From Occallatibacter savannae (GTDB lineage Bacteria > Acidobacteriota > Terriglobia > Terriglobales > Acidobacteriaceae), in contig NZ_QFFY01000001.1 in the NCBI RefSeq assembly GCF_003131205.1, positions 1,054,001 to 1,118,000 of the forward strand: a DNA stretch of 64,000 nucleotides, given 5' to 3'. Positions 19,396 to 31,602 of this stretch are shown piece after piece (position 1 is the stretch's first letter; each line of letters begins with the position of its first letter). Both the position numbers and the translations under genes were made by a program. Below the pieces are notes generated by a model. It was not told the origin of the DNA and did no database searches. It was given only the letters and a program-made list of their open reading frames with translations.

Positions 19396-21423
19396 ATGCG
19401 CTCGCGACTCTTCCTCGCTCTTCTGCACCTTATGTTGCCGGCCGTCGCGCTGATTCCCGGCGTGAGCCTGGCACAGCAGCCGACTCCCGTGATTGAGATT
19501 GTAGGCCTGGGCAAAGGGACTGAAGTGCTAAGCCGCCCGTGGCAGTTTCACGTCGGCGATGACGTCCGCTGGTCAACTCCCGATGTCGACGACGGGACCG
19601 GCCACGACGGCTGGGAAAGTCTCGTGCCCGATAAGCCGTGGGGCTCGCAAGGTCATTACGCTTACACGGGCTTCGGTTGGTATCGCCAGCACCTGCACAT
19701 CACTCCGGCGATCGGCGGCAATTCAACTCTGCAGCTCATCGTTCCGCGCGTAGGCGATGCCTGCGAGGTCTACTGGAACGGAGCGCTCATCGGACGCTAC
19801 GGCACCTTCCCGCCGCATCCGTCGTGGCCCGCAGTCCACACTCCATCTCCCTTCAATCTCAACGGAAGTCTGGATGGCGTTCTGTCCATCAGAGTCTGGC
19901 AAGGCCCGCTTGGATCCAGCGGCTCCGGCTTCGTCGGCGGCCTGCAGGAGGCCCCGATCCTTGGCGATTCCGAATCGATCAGCCACTACATCGGAAGCTG
20001 GAACTATGGCTTTCTCACTGCGACACTCTTCGATGATGCGTTAAATATCCTGTATTTCCTGGTGGGCCTGGACGGGATCATCTTCTGGCTTCGCCATCGC
20101 GGAGAAAATCTGCTCTTGTGGTTTTCAATCTTCGCGATCGCTCCCACCATCTGGACCTCGACATATCTGCTCCGACTTCCTGTTTCCTCCCAGACTGTCG
20201 AATTTGTGCTGCAGCCTCTTTGGCAGCTCCGCAATGTCGCGCTCTGGTTCCTGCTGATCGACCTTCTCAATCTGCGCAAACGCCCGATGCTCCTCCGATG
20301 GGCGAAAATCCTTGCGGTCGTCAGCCTCACCTCAGCGCTTTTGGACGGCTTCCTCACCTACGTTCCGGCAAGCGCTTTGTCGCGCCAGTCCGGCATGTGG
20401 CTCGACGTGCTCTTTACCGCGATTATCGAGCCCTCAGATCTGTACTTGTTGGTTCTCGTCTTCTTCGGATTTCGTCAGAAGCTCGACCCTGTTCGATTGC
20501 TCATTGGCATCAGCGCATCCCTCTCCCAACTCCTCGCAGTTGTTATCGCAACGGCGCAGCAGGGCCAGCGCTATACCCACTGGACGATCGGCCCGCGCCT
20601 GGCATCGCCAATCTTCCACATCGGGCCAGCCTACTTCACTTTGCAGATGATCTTCGATCTGCTCGTATTTTTCTCGGTGCTCTACGCCATCTATTGCTAC
20701 GTGCGCGACCAGCAGTCCCGAAAGGCCATCCTCGAGCAGGAACTCGCAAGCGCCCGCGAACTGCAGGAGGTCCTCATTCCCGAAAAGCCGCCCACGCTCC
20801 CCGGGTTCTCCGTATCCAGCGCCTACCATCCCGCCTTGGACGTCGGCGGCGACTTCTTCCAGATCATTCCGCTTGATCCGAAAGCACCCGGATCGACGCT
20901 CGTCGTCCTCGGCGATGTCAGCGGCAAAGGCCTACGCGCCGCGATGGCCGTCTCGCTCATTGTTGGCGCCGTAAGAACGCTCGCTGAGTCCACCTCAAGT
21001 CCCGCTGAGATTCTCGCGGGCCTCAGCCGCCGCCTTCACGGACGCCTGCAGGGCGGATTCACCACCTGCCTCGCCCTTCGTCTTGACCCGGGCGGCCTTT
21101 GCACCATCGCCAGCGCCGGACATCCCGCCCCTTTTCTCAACGACAAGGAAATAGAAATTGACGGAGCTCTGCCCCTTGGCATTGATCCCGATTTCAAATA
21201 CGGAGAAAAGCAGATCCAGATCGTTCCCGGCGATCGCTGCGCACTGTACACGGACGGACTTCTGGAAGCTCGCTCCCCTGACGGCGAGATCTTCAGCTTC
21301 GAACGCCTGCAGGAACTCTTCGCTACCGCTCCTGACGCCGCAAGGGCTTCAGAGGCCGCGGTCAGCTTCGGTCAGGAAGACGACATCACCGTGCTCACGC
21401 TGACCCGCACAGGCGACGTTTAG
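19396..21423 (+). CDS. Membrane-bound SpoIIE/PP2C-type serine phosphatase
   Basis: A 675-residue sensor phosphatase. A signal peptide (RLFLALLHLMLPAVALIPGVSLA) leads into an extracytoplasmic beta domain that looks like a galactose-binding jelly roll (YTGFGWYRQHLHI, CEVYWNGALIGRYGTFP). Seven or so membrane helices follow (about 200-420), then a short coiled coil (QELASARELQEVLIPEKPP) and a SpoIIE domain with the Asp residues in ALDVGGDFF, VVLGDVSGKGLRAAM and ALYTDGLLEA plus GQEDDITVL. Such proteins usually dephosphorylate anti-anti-sigma factors; none is nearby. ATG 19396 is chosen because the signal peptide starts there; the reading frame is open 60 codons further upstream, into the metY leader. 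Confidence 0.88.
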   Translation: MRSRLFLALLHLMLPAVALIPGVSLAQQPTPVIEIVGLGKGTEVLSRPWQFHVGDDVRWSTPDVDDGTGHDGWESLVPDKPWGSQGHYAYTGFGWYRQHLHITPAIGGNSTLQLIVPRVGDACEVYWNGALIGRYGTFPPHPSWPAVHTPSPFNLNGSLDGVLSIRVWQGPLGSSGSGFVGGLQEAPILGDSESISHYIGSWNYGFLTATLFDDALNILYFLVGLDGIIFWLRHRGENLLLWFSIFAIAPTIWTSTYLLRLPVSSQTVEFVLQPLWQLRNVALWFLLIDLLNLRKRPMLLRWAKILAVVSLTSALLDGFLTYVPASALSRQSGMWLDVLFTAIIEPSDLYLLVLVFFGFRQKLDPVRLLIGISASLSQLLAVVIATAQQGQRYTHWTIGPRLASPIFHIGPAYFTLQMIFDLLVFFSVLYAIYCYVRDQQSRKAILEQELASARELQEVLIPEKPPTLPGFSVSSAYHPALDVGGDFFQIIPLDPKAPGSTLVVLGDVSGKGLRAAMAVSLIVGAVRTLAESTSSPAEILAGLSRRLHGRLQGGFTTCLALRLDPGGLCTIASAGHPAPFLNDKEIEIDGALPLGIDPDFKYGEKQIQIVPGDRCALYTDGLLEARSPDGEIFSFERLQELFATAPDAARASEAAVSFGQEDDITVLTLTRTGDV

Positions 21424-21428
21424 AGATC

Positions 21429-22019
21429 CTACTCGTCCGCCTTCCAAACATACGCACCGGGCTGAAACAAGCCAATGTGAGCCAGCACTCGAAACGCGAA
21501 CTGCCTTGCCATTTCCTTCGAGTCCACCGGCTTGTTGTAGAACGCGGGCATCACCGGAAAAATCACCGCCCCCGCGTCGCTGGCCAGGCTCATGTTGCGT
21601 AGGTGGATGCGATTGAGCGGCGTCTCGCGTACGCACAACAAAAGAGGCCGGCCCTCTTTGAGCGTCACATCAGCAGCGCGCGTGATCAGCGAGTTCGCCA
21701 GCCCATTGGCGATCGTCGCCAGCGTTCCCATCGAGCAAGGAAGAATAATCATTCCATTGCTCGGATAACTTCCGCTCGCGATGGACGCGCCGACGTCAAC
21801 ATCAGAGAGCTGCGTAATTTTCTTCGGAGCGCTGCCGAGCAGCTTCTCAAGCAGGCCGCTACGGCCAGAAATACCAAGCTCTTCTGCAATCACGCGAAGC
21901 GAATTCTCCGAAGCCACAAAGTCGATTCGCCCCACCCGCTCGTCCACTTCAAGAGCGCGCAACAGCTCGCTGCACAGGATCGCGCCTGACGCTCCGGTGA
22001 TAGCGACGGTGAGATTCAC
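21429..22019 (-). CDS. ubiX: Flavin prenyltransferase (UbiX/Pad1)
   Basis: UbiX makes prenylated FMN, the cofactor of UbiD-type decarboxylases. The 196-residue protein shows the family pattern: VAITGASGAI at the N-terminus, FVASENSLRVIAEE, IASGSYPSNGMIILPCSMGTLATIANGLANSLITRAADV with the catalytic/FMN-binding stretch, and LKEGRPLLLCVRETPLN followed by MPAFYN. The length is typical. The start overlaps the preceding gene's stop by 4 bp, in the operon purB-TPR-ubiX. No UbiD partner is in the window; in acidobacteria it may serve menaquinone synthesis (inference). Confidence 0.93.
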   Translation of the reverse strand: MNLTVAITGASGAILCSELLRALEVDERVGRIDFVASENSLRVIAEELGISGRSGLLEKLLGSAPKKITQLSDVDVGASIASGSYPSNGMIILPCSMGTLATIANGLANSLITRAADVTLKEGRPLLLCVRETPLNRIHLRNMSLASDAGAVIFPVMPAFYNKPVDSKEMARQFAFRVLAHIGLFQPGAYVWKADE

Positions 22020-22411
22020 TCTTCAAAGTCCTCGGGCTTGCTCTCGTTCCACTCCTGCATCATCTGAGCGTACTCTGCCGAAGGGCCGTACTTCTCCAGC
22101 CGTTTCACCTCGTCAAATGCCTGCTTCTTCTCGCCGGCGTTCCATAAAACACGGAACAGCATCAGCGACGAGATCTCCGACTCCGGCGAAATTTTCACGC
22201 CGACGCGCCCGTGGTCGACGGCCTCCCGATGTTTTCCCTGCCGCGACAGAACCCACGCATAATACGAATGCACGATCGACGCCTCTGGGAACTCACCAAC
22301 CAGTCCCTTCATCCATTCCGCCGCCTGCTTCAGCTCCTCATCCGCGGAGTCGATGACCTCCTGAATAGTGCCCAGCACTCGTTCCGCAGCGTAGTCTGGA
22401 ATCTGGTTCAT
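22016..22411 (-). CDS. TPR-like helical protein
   Basis: A 131-residue protein of unknown function, predicted to be helical throughout. Two TPR-like pairs are visible: ASIVHSYYAWVLSRQGKHREAVDHG and SLMLFRVLWNAGEKKQAFDE. It ends in an acidic tail (KPEDFEE). The start MNQIPDY at 22411 lies 5 bases after the purB stop and its own stop overlaps ubiX, so it is embedded in the operon; an upstream in-frame start (22450) would overlap purB and is less likely. No signal peptide is visible, so it should be cytosolic. Confidence 0.75.
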   Translation of the reverse strand: MNQIPDYAAERVLGTIQEVIDSADEELKQAAEWMKGLVGEFPEASIVHSYYAWVLSRQGKHREAVDHGRVGVKISPESEISSLMLFRVLWNAGEKKQAFDEVKRLEKYGPSAEYAQMMQEWNESKPEDFEE

Positions 22412-22415
22412 CGCA

Positions 22416-23726
22416 CTACGCTCCCAGAACTCGTTTGAAGATCGCGTCAACGTTCCCCAGCTGCCGCGTGTAATTGAAGGTGCGGGTCAGCTTTTGCGGG
22501 CTAAGCAGTCCTGTAATCGCCGAATCCTTTGCCACTTCATCCCGGAACACGAGATCATCCTTCCACGCGCGCATCGCATGACTTTGCACCAGACGGTAAG
22601 CGTCTTCGCGCAGCATCCCCGCTTCAGCCAGATCCAGAAGCAATTGCCCTGAGAAAATCAGCCCCCCGGTGGACTCTAGATTCTTCTTCATCCTCTCCGG
22701 ATACACCAGCAATCGATCCAGAAGATCCGTCGTCTTCGCCAGCAGGTAGTCCGTGAGGATCGTCGAGTCAGGGAAGATGACCCGCTCGACTGACGAATGC
22801 GAGATGTCGCGCTCATGCCACAGCGCGACATTCTCAAGCGCTGCCTGCGAATTGCCCCGAAGCACCCGGGCAAGCCCGCTGATCTGCTCGCTCGTAATCG
22901 GATTCTTCTTGTGCGGCATCGCCGACGAGCCCTTCTGCTTTTCGCTGAAGTACTCTTGCGCCTCACGCACCTCGGTGCGCTGCAGATGCCTGATCTCGAC
23001 GGCAATCTTGTCCAGGGTGCTTCCAATCACCGCGAGCGTGCCGATGTAAGCCGCGTGCCGATCGCGTTGAATCACCTGCGTGGCTACCGGGGCGGGCTTG
23101 AGGCCGAGCCGCTCGCAGATACGCTCCTCATGCTCCGGCTTCAGATGGCCAAATGTTCCCACGGCGCCTGAGAGCTTGCCCACGCGCATGTCTTCCGCGG
23201 CAGCCTCAAACCGCGCGAGGTTTCGCTGCATCTCTGCGTACCAGTTAAGAAACTTGAGCCCAAACGTTGTCGGCTCGGCATGGATACCGTGCGTGCGCCC
23301 AATTGTCGGCGTGTGCTTGAACTCGAGTGCCCGCCGCTTCAGCACGGCCAGCAGCCCCTCGATTCCCTGTCGAATCAGCGCCGACGCCTCCTTGATCTGA
23401 AGCGCCTGTGCCGTATCAACAATGTCATTCGATGTGAGCCCGTAATGCAGCCAGCGCGACTCCTCGCCAAGCCCCTGCGCTTTCAGGCTTTCGGCAACGG
23501 CTGTCGTAAACGCGATGACGTCGTGCTTGACCTCGGCCTCGATCTCGAGGATCCGCTCTGCCGAAGCCGACGCTTTCTGCGCGATGGCTTCCGCCGCCGA
23601 CGTCGGGATGACACCATCCTCCGCGAGCACTGCACTCGCTGCCGACTCCACCTGCAGCCAGCAGCGGTACTTATTGTCCTCGGTCCAGATGCGGCCCATG
23701 GCCGCGCGGGTATAGCGCTTGATCAT
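22416..23726 (-). CDS. purB: Adenylosuccinate lyase
   Basis: PurB acts twice in purine synthesis, cleaving SAICAR and adenylosuccinate. The 436-residue protein carries the fumarase/aspartase superfamily signature GSSAMPHKKNP (flexible loop with the catalytic Ser), the substrate-binding LHYGLTSNDIVDTA and RTHGIHAEPTTFG with its catalytic His. ATG 23726 starts directly with the family N-terminus IKRYTRAAMGRIW. It heads a three-gene operon with a TPR-like gene and ubiX. The upstream gap to the glutaredoxin gene is 126 bp and holds a weak 7-nt repeat. Confidence 0.97.
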   Translation of the reverse strand: MIKRYTRAAMGRIWTEDNKYRCWLQVESAASAVLAEDGVIPTSAAEAIAQKASASAERILEIEAEVKHDVIAFTTAVAESLKAQGLGEESRWLHYGLTSNDIVDTAQALQIKEASALIRQGIEGLLAVLKRRALEFKHTPTIGRTHGIHAEPTTFGLKFLNWYAEMQRNLARFEAAAEDMRVGKLSGAVGTFGHLKPEHEERICERLGLKPAPVATQVIQRDRHAAYIGTLAVIGSTLDKIAVEIRHLQRTEVREAQEYFSEKQKGSSAMPHKKNPITSEQISGLARVLRGNSQAALENVALWHERDISHSSVERVIFPDSTILTDYLLAKTTDLLDRLLVYPERMKKNLESTGGLIFSGQLLLDLAEAGMLREDAYRLVQSHAMRAWKDDLVFRDEVAKDSAITGLLSPQKLTRTFNYTRQLGNVDAIFKRVLGA

Positions 23727-23731
23727 AAGTC

Positions 23732-23752
23732 AGCTTCTAGCTCCTGGCCGCC
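23732..23752. repeat. Weak 7-nt repeat upstream of purB
   Basis: Two or three units (agcttct, agctcct and a degenerate ggccgcc) resemble the 7-nt arrays found at other gene borders in this window. Too short to be certain. Confidence 0.3.
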
Positions 23753-23852
23753 GGCTTCTTGCCCGAGTCTGAACGACACGTTTCCGCCATCCGCGTGAGA
23801 GCGACTGTTCAGACCCAACTCTTGATTCTACAAGCTGAAAAAAGGACGGCTC

Positions 23853-24110
23853 TCAGGTGCGCGGTATGCCGAAGCGGGCATGCAGTTCCTCGTAAAGCAG
23901 GCCCCGCCCTGGCTTGTAGGGCTGAAACCACTCGCCATCTATCACCAGCTGAGGAATGGCGCGCTTGCCGACGTGGCGAATAACCTCGGCAGAAGCTGCC
24001 GGATCTGCGTCTACGTTGATTTCCGTGTATTCGATCCCGTGTGTATCTAGAAACTGTTTAGCCGCCCGGCAATCTCTGCACCAGGCCGCGGTGTAGACCT
24101 GAACCTTCAT
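23853..24110 (-). CDS. Glutaredoxin-like thiol oxidoreductase
   Basis: An 85-residue thioredoxin-fold protein of the NrdH/Grx type. Near the N-terminus VQVYTAAWCRDCRAAKQFL carries the redox CxxC (Cys-Arg-Asp-Cys), followed by the conserved EINVDADPAA and the cis-proline segment KRAIPQLVIDGEW. The CRDC active site is close to that of mycoredoxin and other dithiol glutaredoxins. Length is typical of single-domain glutaredoxins. ATG 24110 is the natural start. It diverges from the cupin gene at 24146 with only 35 bp between them. Confidence 0.9.
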   Translation of the reverse strand: MKVQVYTAAWCRDCRAAKQFLDTHGIEYTEINVDADPAASAEVIRHVGKRAIPQLVIDGEWFQPYKPGRGLLYEELHARFGIPRT

Positions 24111-24145
24111 ATCCTCAATTTTACCGGCTCATTTACGATTCCTGT

Positions 24146-25121
<976 letters not shown>

Positions 25122-25172
25122 TCAAGGTGACGACGGTAGTTCCGCCTGCGCACCACAAACTAAACCGCACCG

Positions 25173-26249
25173 TTACCGCGAAAGTGCCGGCTGCTGCTGC
25201 GTCATACAGTGCAGCGTCCCCAGCCCCCACACCAGATCGACCGCATGGATGCCAATGACCTCGCGGTCCGGGAATGCTTCGGCGATGATCCCCAGAGCGA
25301 TACGGTCGTTCGGATCGTGAAACGTAGGCACCAGCACCAGGCCGTTGGCGATATAGAAGTTCGCATAGCTGGCCGGCAGCCGCTGGTTCCGAAACACAAC
25401 CGGCCTCGGAAGCGGCAATTCCACAATCGTGAACTGCTTGTCGTCCGGAGTACGCGCATCCTTCAACCGGCGCAAATTCTCCTCCAGCGGCTCATGATTC
25501 GCGTCGCGAGTGTCCGGCTCCACTGCCGTCAGAATCGTCGATTGCCCCACGAAGCGGGTGATGTCATCCACATGCCCGTGCGTGTCGTCTCCCGCGATCC
25601 CCCGGTCAAGCCAGATCACTTCATCGATTCCGAGATAATCACTGAAGATCTTCTCCAACTGCTCTCGGCTCACTCCTGGGTTCCGCTGCTGTACCTCGCT
25701 CAGCAGGCATTCTTCCGTCGTCAGCATCACGCCTTGGCCATTGGTATCGATGGAGCCGCCCTCAAGCACAACACGTCGATGCTCCCCGTTTACCTCAATG
25801 GTCGGCTGCCACTCGCGATACCCTAGCAATTCCGCCGCGCGGCCCGGGATCTGGTCGTCCAGCTGCCAATCCGGGTATTTTGCCCAGGCGTTGAACCGCC
25901 AGTTCGTGATCGCGACCTTGCCCTCCGCATCGCGAACGAAGATCGGCCCCGAGTCCCGCGTCCATACGCGATTCGTCGGCCACTGATGAAAGGTCACGTT
26001 GTCGAGATCGGCGTGCGCGCGCTCCAGTATGCCGGTGGCGCGGCGCTGCTCCTTCTCGTCCTGCACCAGCAGGTGAACGCGCTCCCTGCCCGCAAGCAAA
26101 CGCACGATCTCCGCATACAGCCACGGAATCGCCTGAAACTTTCCCGGCCAGTCTTCCGGATTGTGTGGCCATGCCAGCCACGTCGCCTCGTGGCGCTCCC
26201 ATTCTGCGGGCATGCGATAGCCGAGTTCGCGTGGAGTCTTCTCGTCCAT
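25173..26249 (-). CDS. aguA: Agmatine deiminase
   Basis: Hydrolyses agmatine to N-carbamoylputrescine and ammonia. The 358-residue guanidine-modifying enzyme shows MPAEWERHEATWLAWPHN, the WTRDSGPIFV loop, GGSIDTNGQG, DDTHGHVDDITRFV with catalytic Asp/His and the nucleophilic Cys in GLGTLHCMTQQQP. The length fits the porphyromonas-type deiminase family (340-370). ATG 26249 lies 2 bp after the aguB stop, so the genes are coupled. With pdaD and aguB it completes a three-step route from arginine to putrescine. Confidence 0.96.
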   Translation of the reverse strand: MDEKTPRELGYRMPAEWERHEATWLAWPHNPEDWPGKFQAIPWLYAEIVRLLAGRERVHLLVQDEKEQRRATGILERAHADLDNVTFHQWPTNRVWTRDSGPIFVRDAEGKVAITNWRFNAWAKYPDWQLDDQIPGRAAELLGYREWQPTIEVNGEHRRVVLEGGSIDTNGQGVMLTTEECLLSEVQQRNPGVSREQLEKIFSDYLGIDEVIWLDRGIAGDDTHGHVDDITRFVGQSTILTAVEPDTRDANHEPLEENLRRLKDARTPDDKQFTIVELPLPRPVVFRNQRLPASYANFYIANGLVLVPTFHDPNDRIALGIIAEAFPDREVIGIHAVDLVWGLGTLHCMTQQQPALSR

Positions 26250-26251
26250 GC

Positions 26252-27178
26252 TTACTTGCCGTCTCCAAAGCCCGGATCGAGAAATCTGCTTGCAATCGGC
26301 GTGTAGGCGTCAATGCGGCGATCGCGAAGAAACGGCCAATTGCGCCGCGTATCTTCGAGCAGAGCCATGTCGATCTCCCCGATCAGAATCTCTTCCTCCG
26401 TATGCGATGCCTTGGCCACTATGCGGCCAAAAGGATCGGCAAGGAAGCTACCGCCCCAGAACTCCAGCCCCGGACCGCTCGCGCGATCGCCTCTCACATC
26501 TCCCGTCTCATGCCCCACACGGTTCACGCCTGCCACGTAGACACCGTTTGCAATGGCATGCGCTCGCTGGATCGTCTGCCAGGCGTCATACTGCGCAGCC
26601 CCGAACTCTTCCTTTTCCGACGGATGCCAGCCGATTGCCGTCGGATAGAACAGCACCTCCGCTCCCTGCAGCGCCGTGAGGCGCGCGCCCTCGGGATACC
26701 ACTGATCCCAGCAGACCAGGGTGCCCACTCGCCCATGGGGCGTATCGACCGCCTTGAAACCCAGATCGCCCGGCGTAAAGTAGAACTTCTCGTAGTAGAG
26801 CGGATCATCCGGTATATGCATCTTGCGATACACGCTGATAATGCTTCCATCCTGGCCAAGCGTCACAGCGGTGTTGTGGTAGAGTCCGGCTGCCCGGCGC
26901 TCAAAGAGCGACGCCACAATCACAACCCGCAACTCCTTAGCTAACTCTCCAAGCCGAGTCGTCGACGGCCCCGGAATCGGCTCAGCCAGATCGAACAGCT
27001 TGATGTCTTCGCGTTGGCAGAAGTACTGCGCCCGGAACAGCTCAGGCAGGCAGACGATATTGGCTCCCCGTTTCGCCGCTTCTCTTACGTGCGCAATCGC
27101 TGCGTCAAGATTCGCCTCGGGATCGGGGCCCATGCGCATCTGCACCAGACCCACTCTGTACTTACGTTTGTTATCCAT
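26252..27178 (-). CDS. aguB: N-carbamoylputrescine amidase
   Basis: Converts N-carbamoylputrescine to putrescine, CO2 and ammonia. The 308-residue nitrilase-family enzyme has the Glu-Lys-Cys triad: Glu in IVCLPELF, Lys in VYRKMHIPDD and Cys in LVCWDQWYPEGARL. Family residues QYFCQREDIKLFDLAE and HPSEKEEFG are also typical of AguB and not of general nitrilases. ATG 27178 starts the usual VGLVQMRMG core within 8 residues. aguA follows 2 bp downstream. A hairpin separates it from pdaD upstream. Confidence 0.95.
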   Translation of the reverse strand: MDNKRKYRVGLVQMRMGPDPEANLDAAIAHVREAAKRGANIVCLPELFRAQYFCQREDIKLFDLAEPIPGPSTTRLGELAKELRVVIVASLFERRAAGLYHNTAVTLGQDGSIISVYRKMHIPDDPLYYEKFYFTPGDLGFKAVDTPHGRVGTLVCWDQWYPEGARLTALQGAEVLFYPTAIGWHPSEKEEFGAAQYDAWQTIQRAHAIANGVYVAGVNRVGHETGDVRGDRASGPGLEFWGGSFLADPFGRIVAKASHTEEEILIGEIDMALLEDTRRNWPFLRDRRIDAYTPIASRFLDPGFGDGK

Positions 27179-27228
27179 TCCGAACCCATTCTTCTCCGGC
27201 TCCCGCCGGAAGCTCGCCTACACAACAA

Positions 27229-27255
27229 GGCCAACCCCGGCCGGCGGGATTGGCC
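27229..27255 (-). terminator. Hairpin between pdaD and aguB
   Basis: On the minus strand GGCCAA and TTGGCC pair at the ends of a GC-rich hairpin and are followed by TTGTTGTG. It is a moderate terminator candidate placed between pdaD (stop 27275) and aguB (start 27178), and may lower expression of the downstream genes relative to pdaD. Confidence 0.55.
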
Positions 27256-27274
27256 TCAATGTCAGATCCGCAGC

Positions 27275-27823
27275 CTACTCTTCGAGAATCAAAACAGCGG
27301 CAGCGATCGTCGTCGTCCACAGGCCCCGCTTATCGCCCACTGCAGATTGCGTAACGTTGCTCGTTCGAACGATCTTGTTTGAGATGCGATAGATTTCCTT
27401 CTTCTCGTCCCAACTCTTGTCGGGATCGAAGTCGACATCGAGCGTGGTGGCGAGCATCTCGGCCGCAAGCTCTTCAGCGTATTCGCCGGCCTGATCCTCT
27501 GTCTCGCCGAAGCTGTGGTGCTCGCTGAGATACCCGTAGGTATCCTTGTCCGCTGGAATGGCCACACCAATGCTCGACACGCACAGGCGGTGCGGCTCTC
27601 GGGTTGAGTTTTCAGCGATAACGGCGAAAACGACCTCGCCATGGTTCAAATACTTCTGACCTTCTTTACGAGAAATGATCTTGCAGCGGGGTGGAAAGAT
27701 CGAGCTGACGCGAACCAGGTTCTGCGAAGCGATTCCGGCATCCCTGAGGGCGAGTTCGAACGATGTCAGGCGCTCCTTGTGTTTGCCCACACCCTTGGTG
27801 AAGAAAAGCTTCTTCGGCACCAT
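27275..27823 (-). CDS. pdaD: Pyruvoyl-dependent arginine decarboxylase
   Basis: Decarboxylates arginine to agmatine with a self-made pyruvoyl group. The 182-residue protein has the family's self-cleavage region: [14 protein letters not shown], where the Ser-Ser pair marks the cleavage site that yields alpha and beta chains. [25 protein letters not shown] and [19 protein letters not shown] are also diagnostic. This enzyme type is best known from archaea and is found in some bacteria. ATG 27823 (MVPKKLF) is preceded by GGGAAAG; a TTG 4 codons upstream is less likely. It precedes aguB and aguA on the same strand. Confidence 0.93.
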   Translation of the reverse strand: MVPKKLFFTKGVGKHKERLTSFELALRDAGIASQNLVRVSSIFPPRCKIISRKEGQKYLNHGEVVFAVIAENSTREPHRLCVSSIGVAIPADKDTYGYLSEHHSFGETEDQAGEYAEELAAEMLATTLDVDFDPDKSWDEKKEIYRISNKIVRTSNVTQSAVGDKRGLWTTTIAAAVLILEE

Positions 27824-28023
27824 GCTCTTTCCCAATTTCTATGTACCCTCCATAGGGACGACGGTAACTCGTTTTCTCCGGCGTTCCCGCATGAGTTTAT
27901 CTCATCTTGGCGCCTGAAAACAGAATGGTTTGCGATTTAATCCGCGGTTTACATGCCCGGCCTTGTCTCCACAAATTTCGCCCGTCATCGCGACTTTTCC
28001 CGCCGCCGTGAGTTTCAACTTCT

Positions 28024-28650
28024 ATGAAGCTCTCACTGGTTCTCGGAGTCTGCCTGCTCAGCGCCGCGTTCGGTTGTGCATTGGCAGTCGCTCAGGAGTA
28101 CGGTCCGCAATCCGGCCCTCCCCCGGCCCGTGAATATCCGCCTGACGCGAGCCCGGTACCGCTGGACTGGGTGCCGCCACCGCTGGCCGAACTTAGCTCC
28201 ATGGCTGCGATGAAAGAGAACTTCACCCTGGATCGCAATCTGTTGGGCGTAGCCGCTGGCGCGGTGCCCGACTCCGATGCGCCCGTCCGCCAAGCGATCC
28301 GCAAGCTGGATGGCGTCAGCGTACACACCATGCGCTTCAACGATGCCGGCATCCCTGATGAGGGCGCCGTACAGGCCATTCGCGCCTCCTATCACCTCCG
28401 CGGGTGGAAACATGTGGTGACGACGGCCGACCATCATGGCAGCGCTCTGCACAACGCAACAACGGACGTATGGTTCGTTCTCGACGGCATGAATGTTCGC
28501 GGAGCCGTCGTGCTTGCCGAAACCCCTCGCAGCCTGACGCTGGTCACCGTCGCCGGAAACCTGAGTCCTGTCGACCTGCTCCATCTTCGCGGGCACTTCG
28601 GCATCCCCAAACTGGACGAAGGCGACCTCCACAATTCGCCCGTACAGTAA
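28024..28650 (+). CDS. Secreted DUF4252-like protein
   Basis: A 208-residue exported protein with a Sec signal peptide (KLSLVLGVCLLSAAFGCALAVAQ). The C-terminal half matches the DUF4252 pattern: LRGWKHVVTTADHHGSALHN, a central VWFVLDGMNVRGAVVLAETP, and SLTLVTVAGNLSPVDLLHL leading to the ending GHFGIPKL. The N-terminal mature part is Pro-rich. No enzymatic role is known for the domain. The gene is divergent from pdaD, 200 bp away, and stands alone. A cysteine in the leader is not placed as a lipobox. Confidence 0.75.
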   Translation: MKLSLVLGVCLLSAAFGCALAVAQEYGPQSGPPPAREYPPDASPVPLDWVPPPLAELSSMAAMKENFTLDRNLLGVAAGAVPDSDAPVRQAIRKLDGVSVHTMRFNDAGIPDEGAVQAIRASYHLRGWKHVVTTADHHGSALHNATTDVWFVLDGMNVRGAVVLAETPRSLTLVTVAGNLSPVDLLHLRGHFGIPKLDEGDLHNSPVQ

Positions 28651-28891
28651 TCGACGCCGCTTATCCTTTGACCCGTTGCTGAGCGCGTTAACTCCCAACC
28701 GGAGTTGTGTCACCGCACTGCCGCGAGATGCTCCATGGCTACCAAATGCAGGCTCTGCATCTGTCATCTTCCGTTCATCTCCTTCCCCTTCGTACTCACC
28801 CGGTGCTTGGCCTTCCAGGCGTTGCCACTCCTAAATTCAGGGTGTTAGCCTTCCTTTGCACCCTATCTCGGGAAGGAACTCCACAAAACAG

Positions 28892-30292
<1,401 letters not shown>

Positions 30293-30298
30293 AAGGAC

Positions 30299-31338
<1,040 letters not shown>

Positions 31339-31360
31339 CTCGATTCCCTTGCATCATCGA

Positions 31361-31390
31361 ATGCCGCTCCCACGGGAGCGGCATTTCTTT
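31361..31390 (+). terminator. Rho-independent terminator after mdh
   Basis: atgccgctccc (31361-31371) pairs with gggagcggcat (31374-31384), then TTCTTT follows. It lies 22 bp after the mdh stop. Confidence 0.88.
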
Positions 31391-31602
31391 CGCCCCACCA
31401 TCCACCAAAAGGTGGAGCCGGACACCCATCCAACCTCCGATGCCGGTACTATAGTGAAAGCCCCATTCTCAATAGAGCTAAGCGCCTATTTCCTGACATT
31501 TGCCAGCCGTCGGGCCACACAACAAGTGCGTCAGCCTCTACCTTCGGCCGCAGACTCTATTCCGGCCGAATGAAGCATGTTCGTCATCTTAGGAGAACCA
31601 CG

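Noticed and set aside
31349-31573. 74-codon frame between mdh and the TonB receptor
   Set aside because: It covers the mdh terminator and has no ribosome site.
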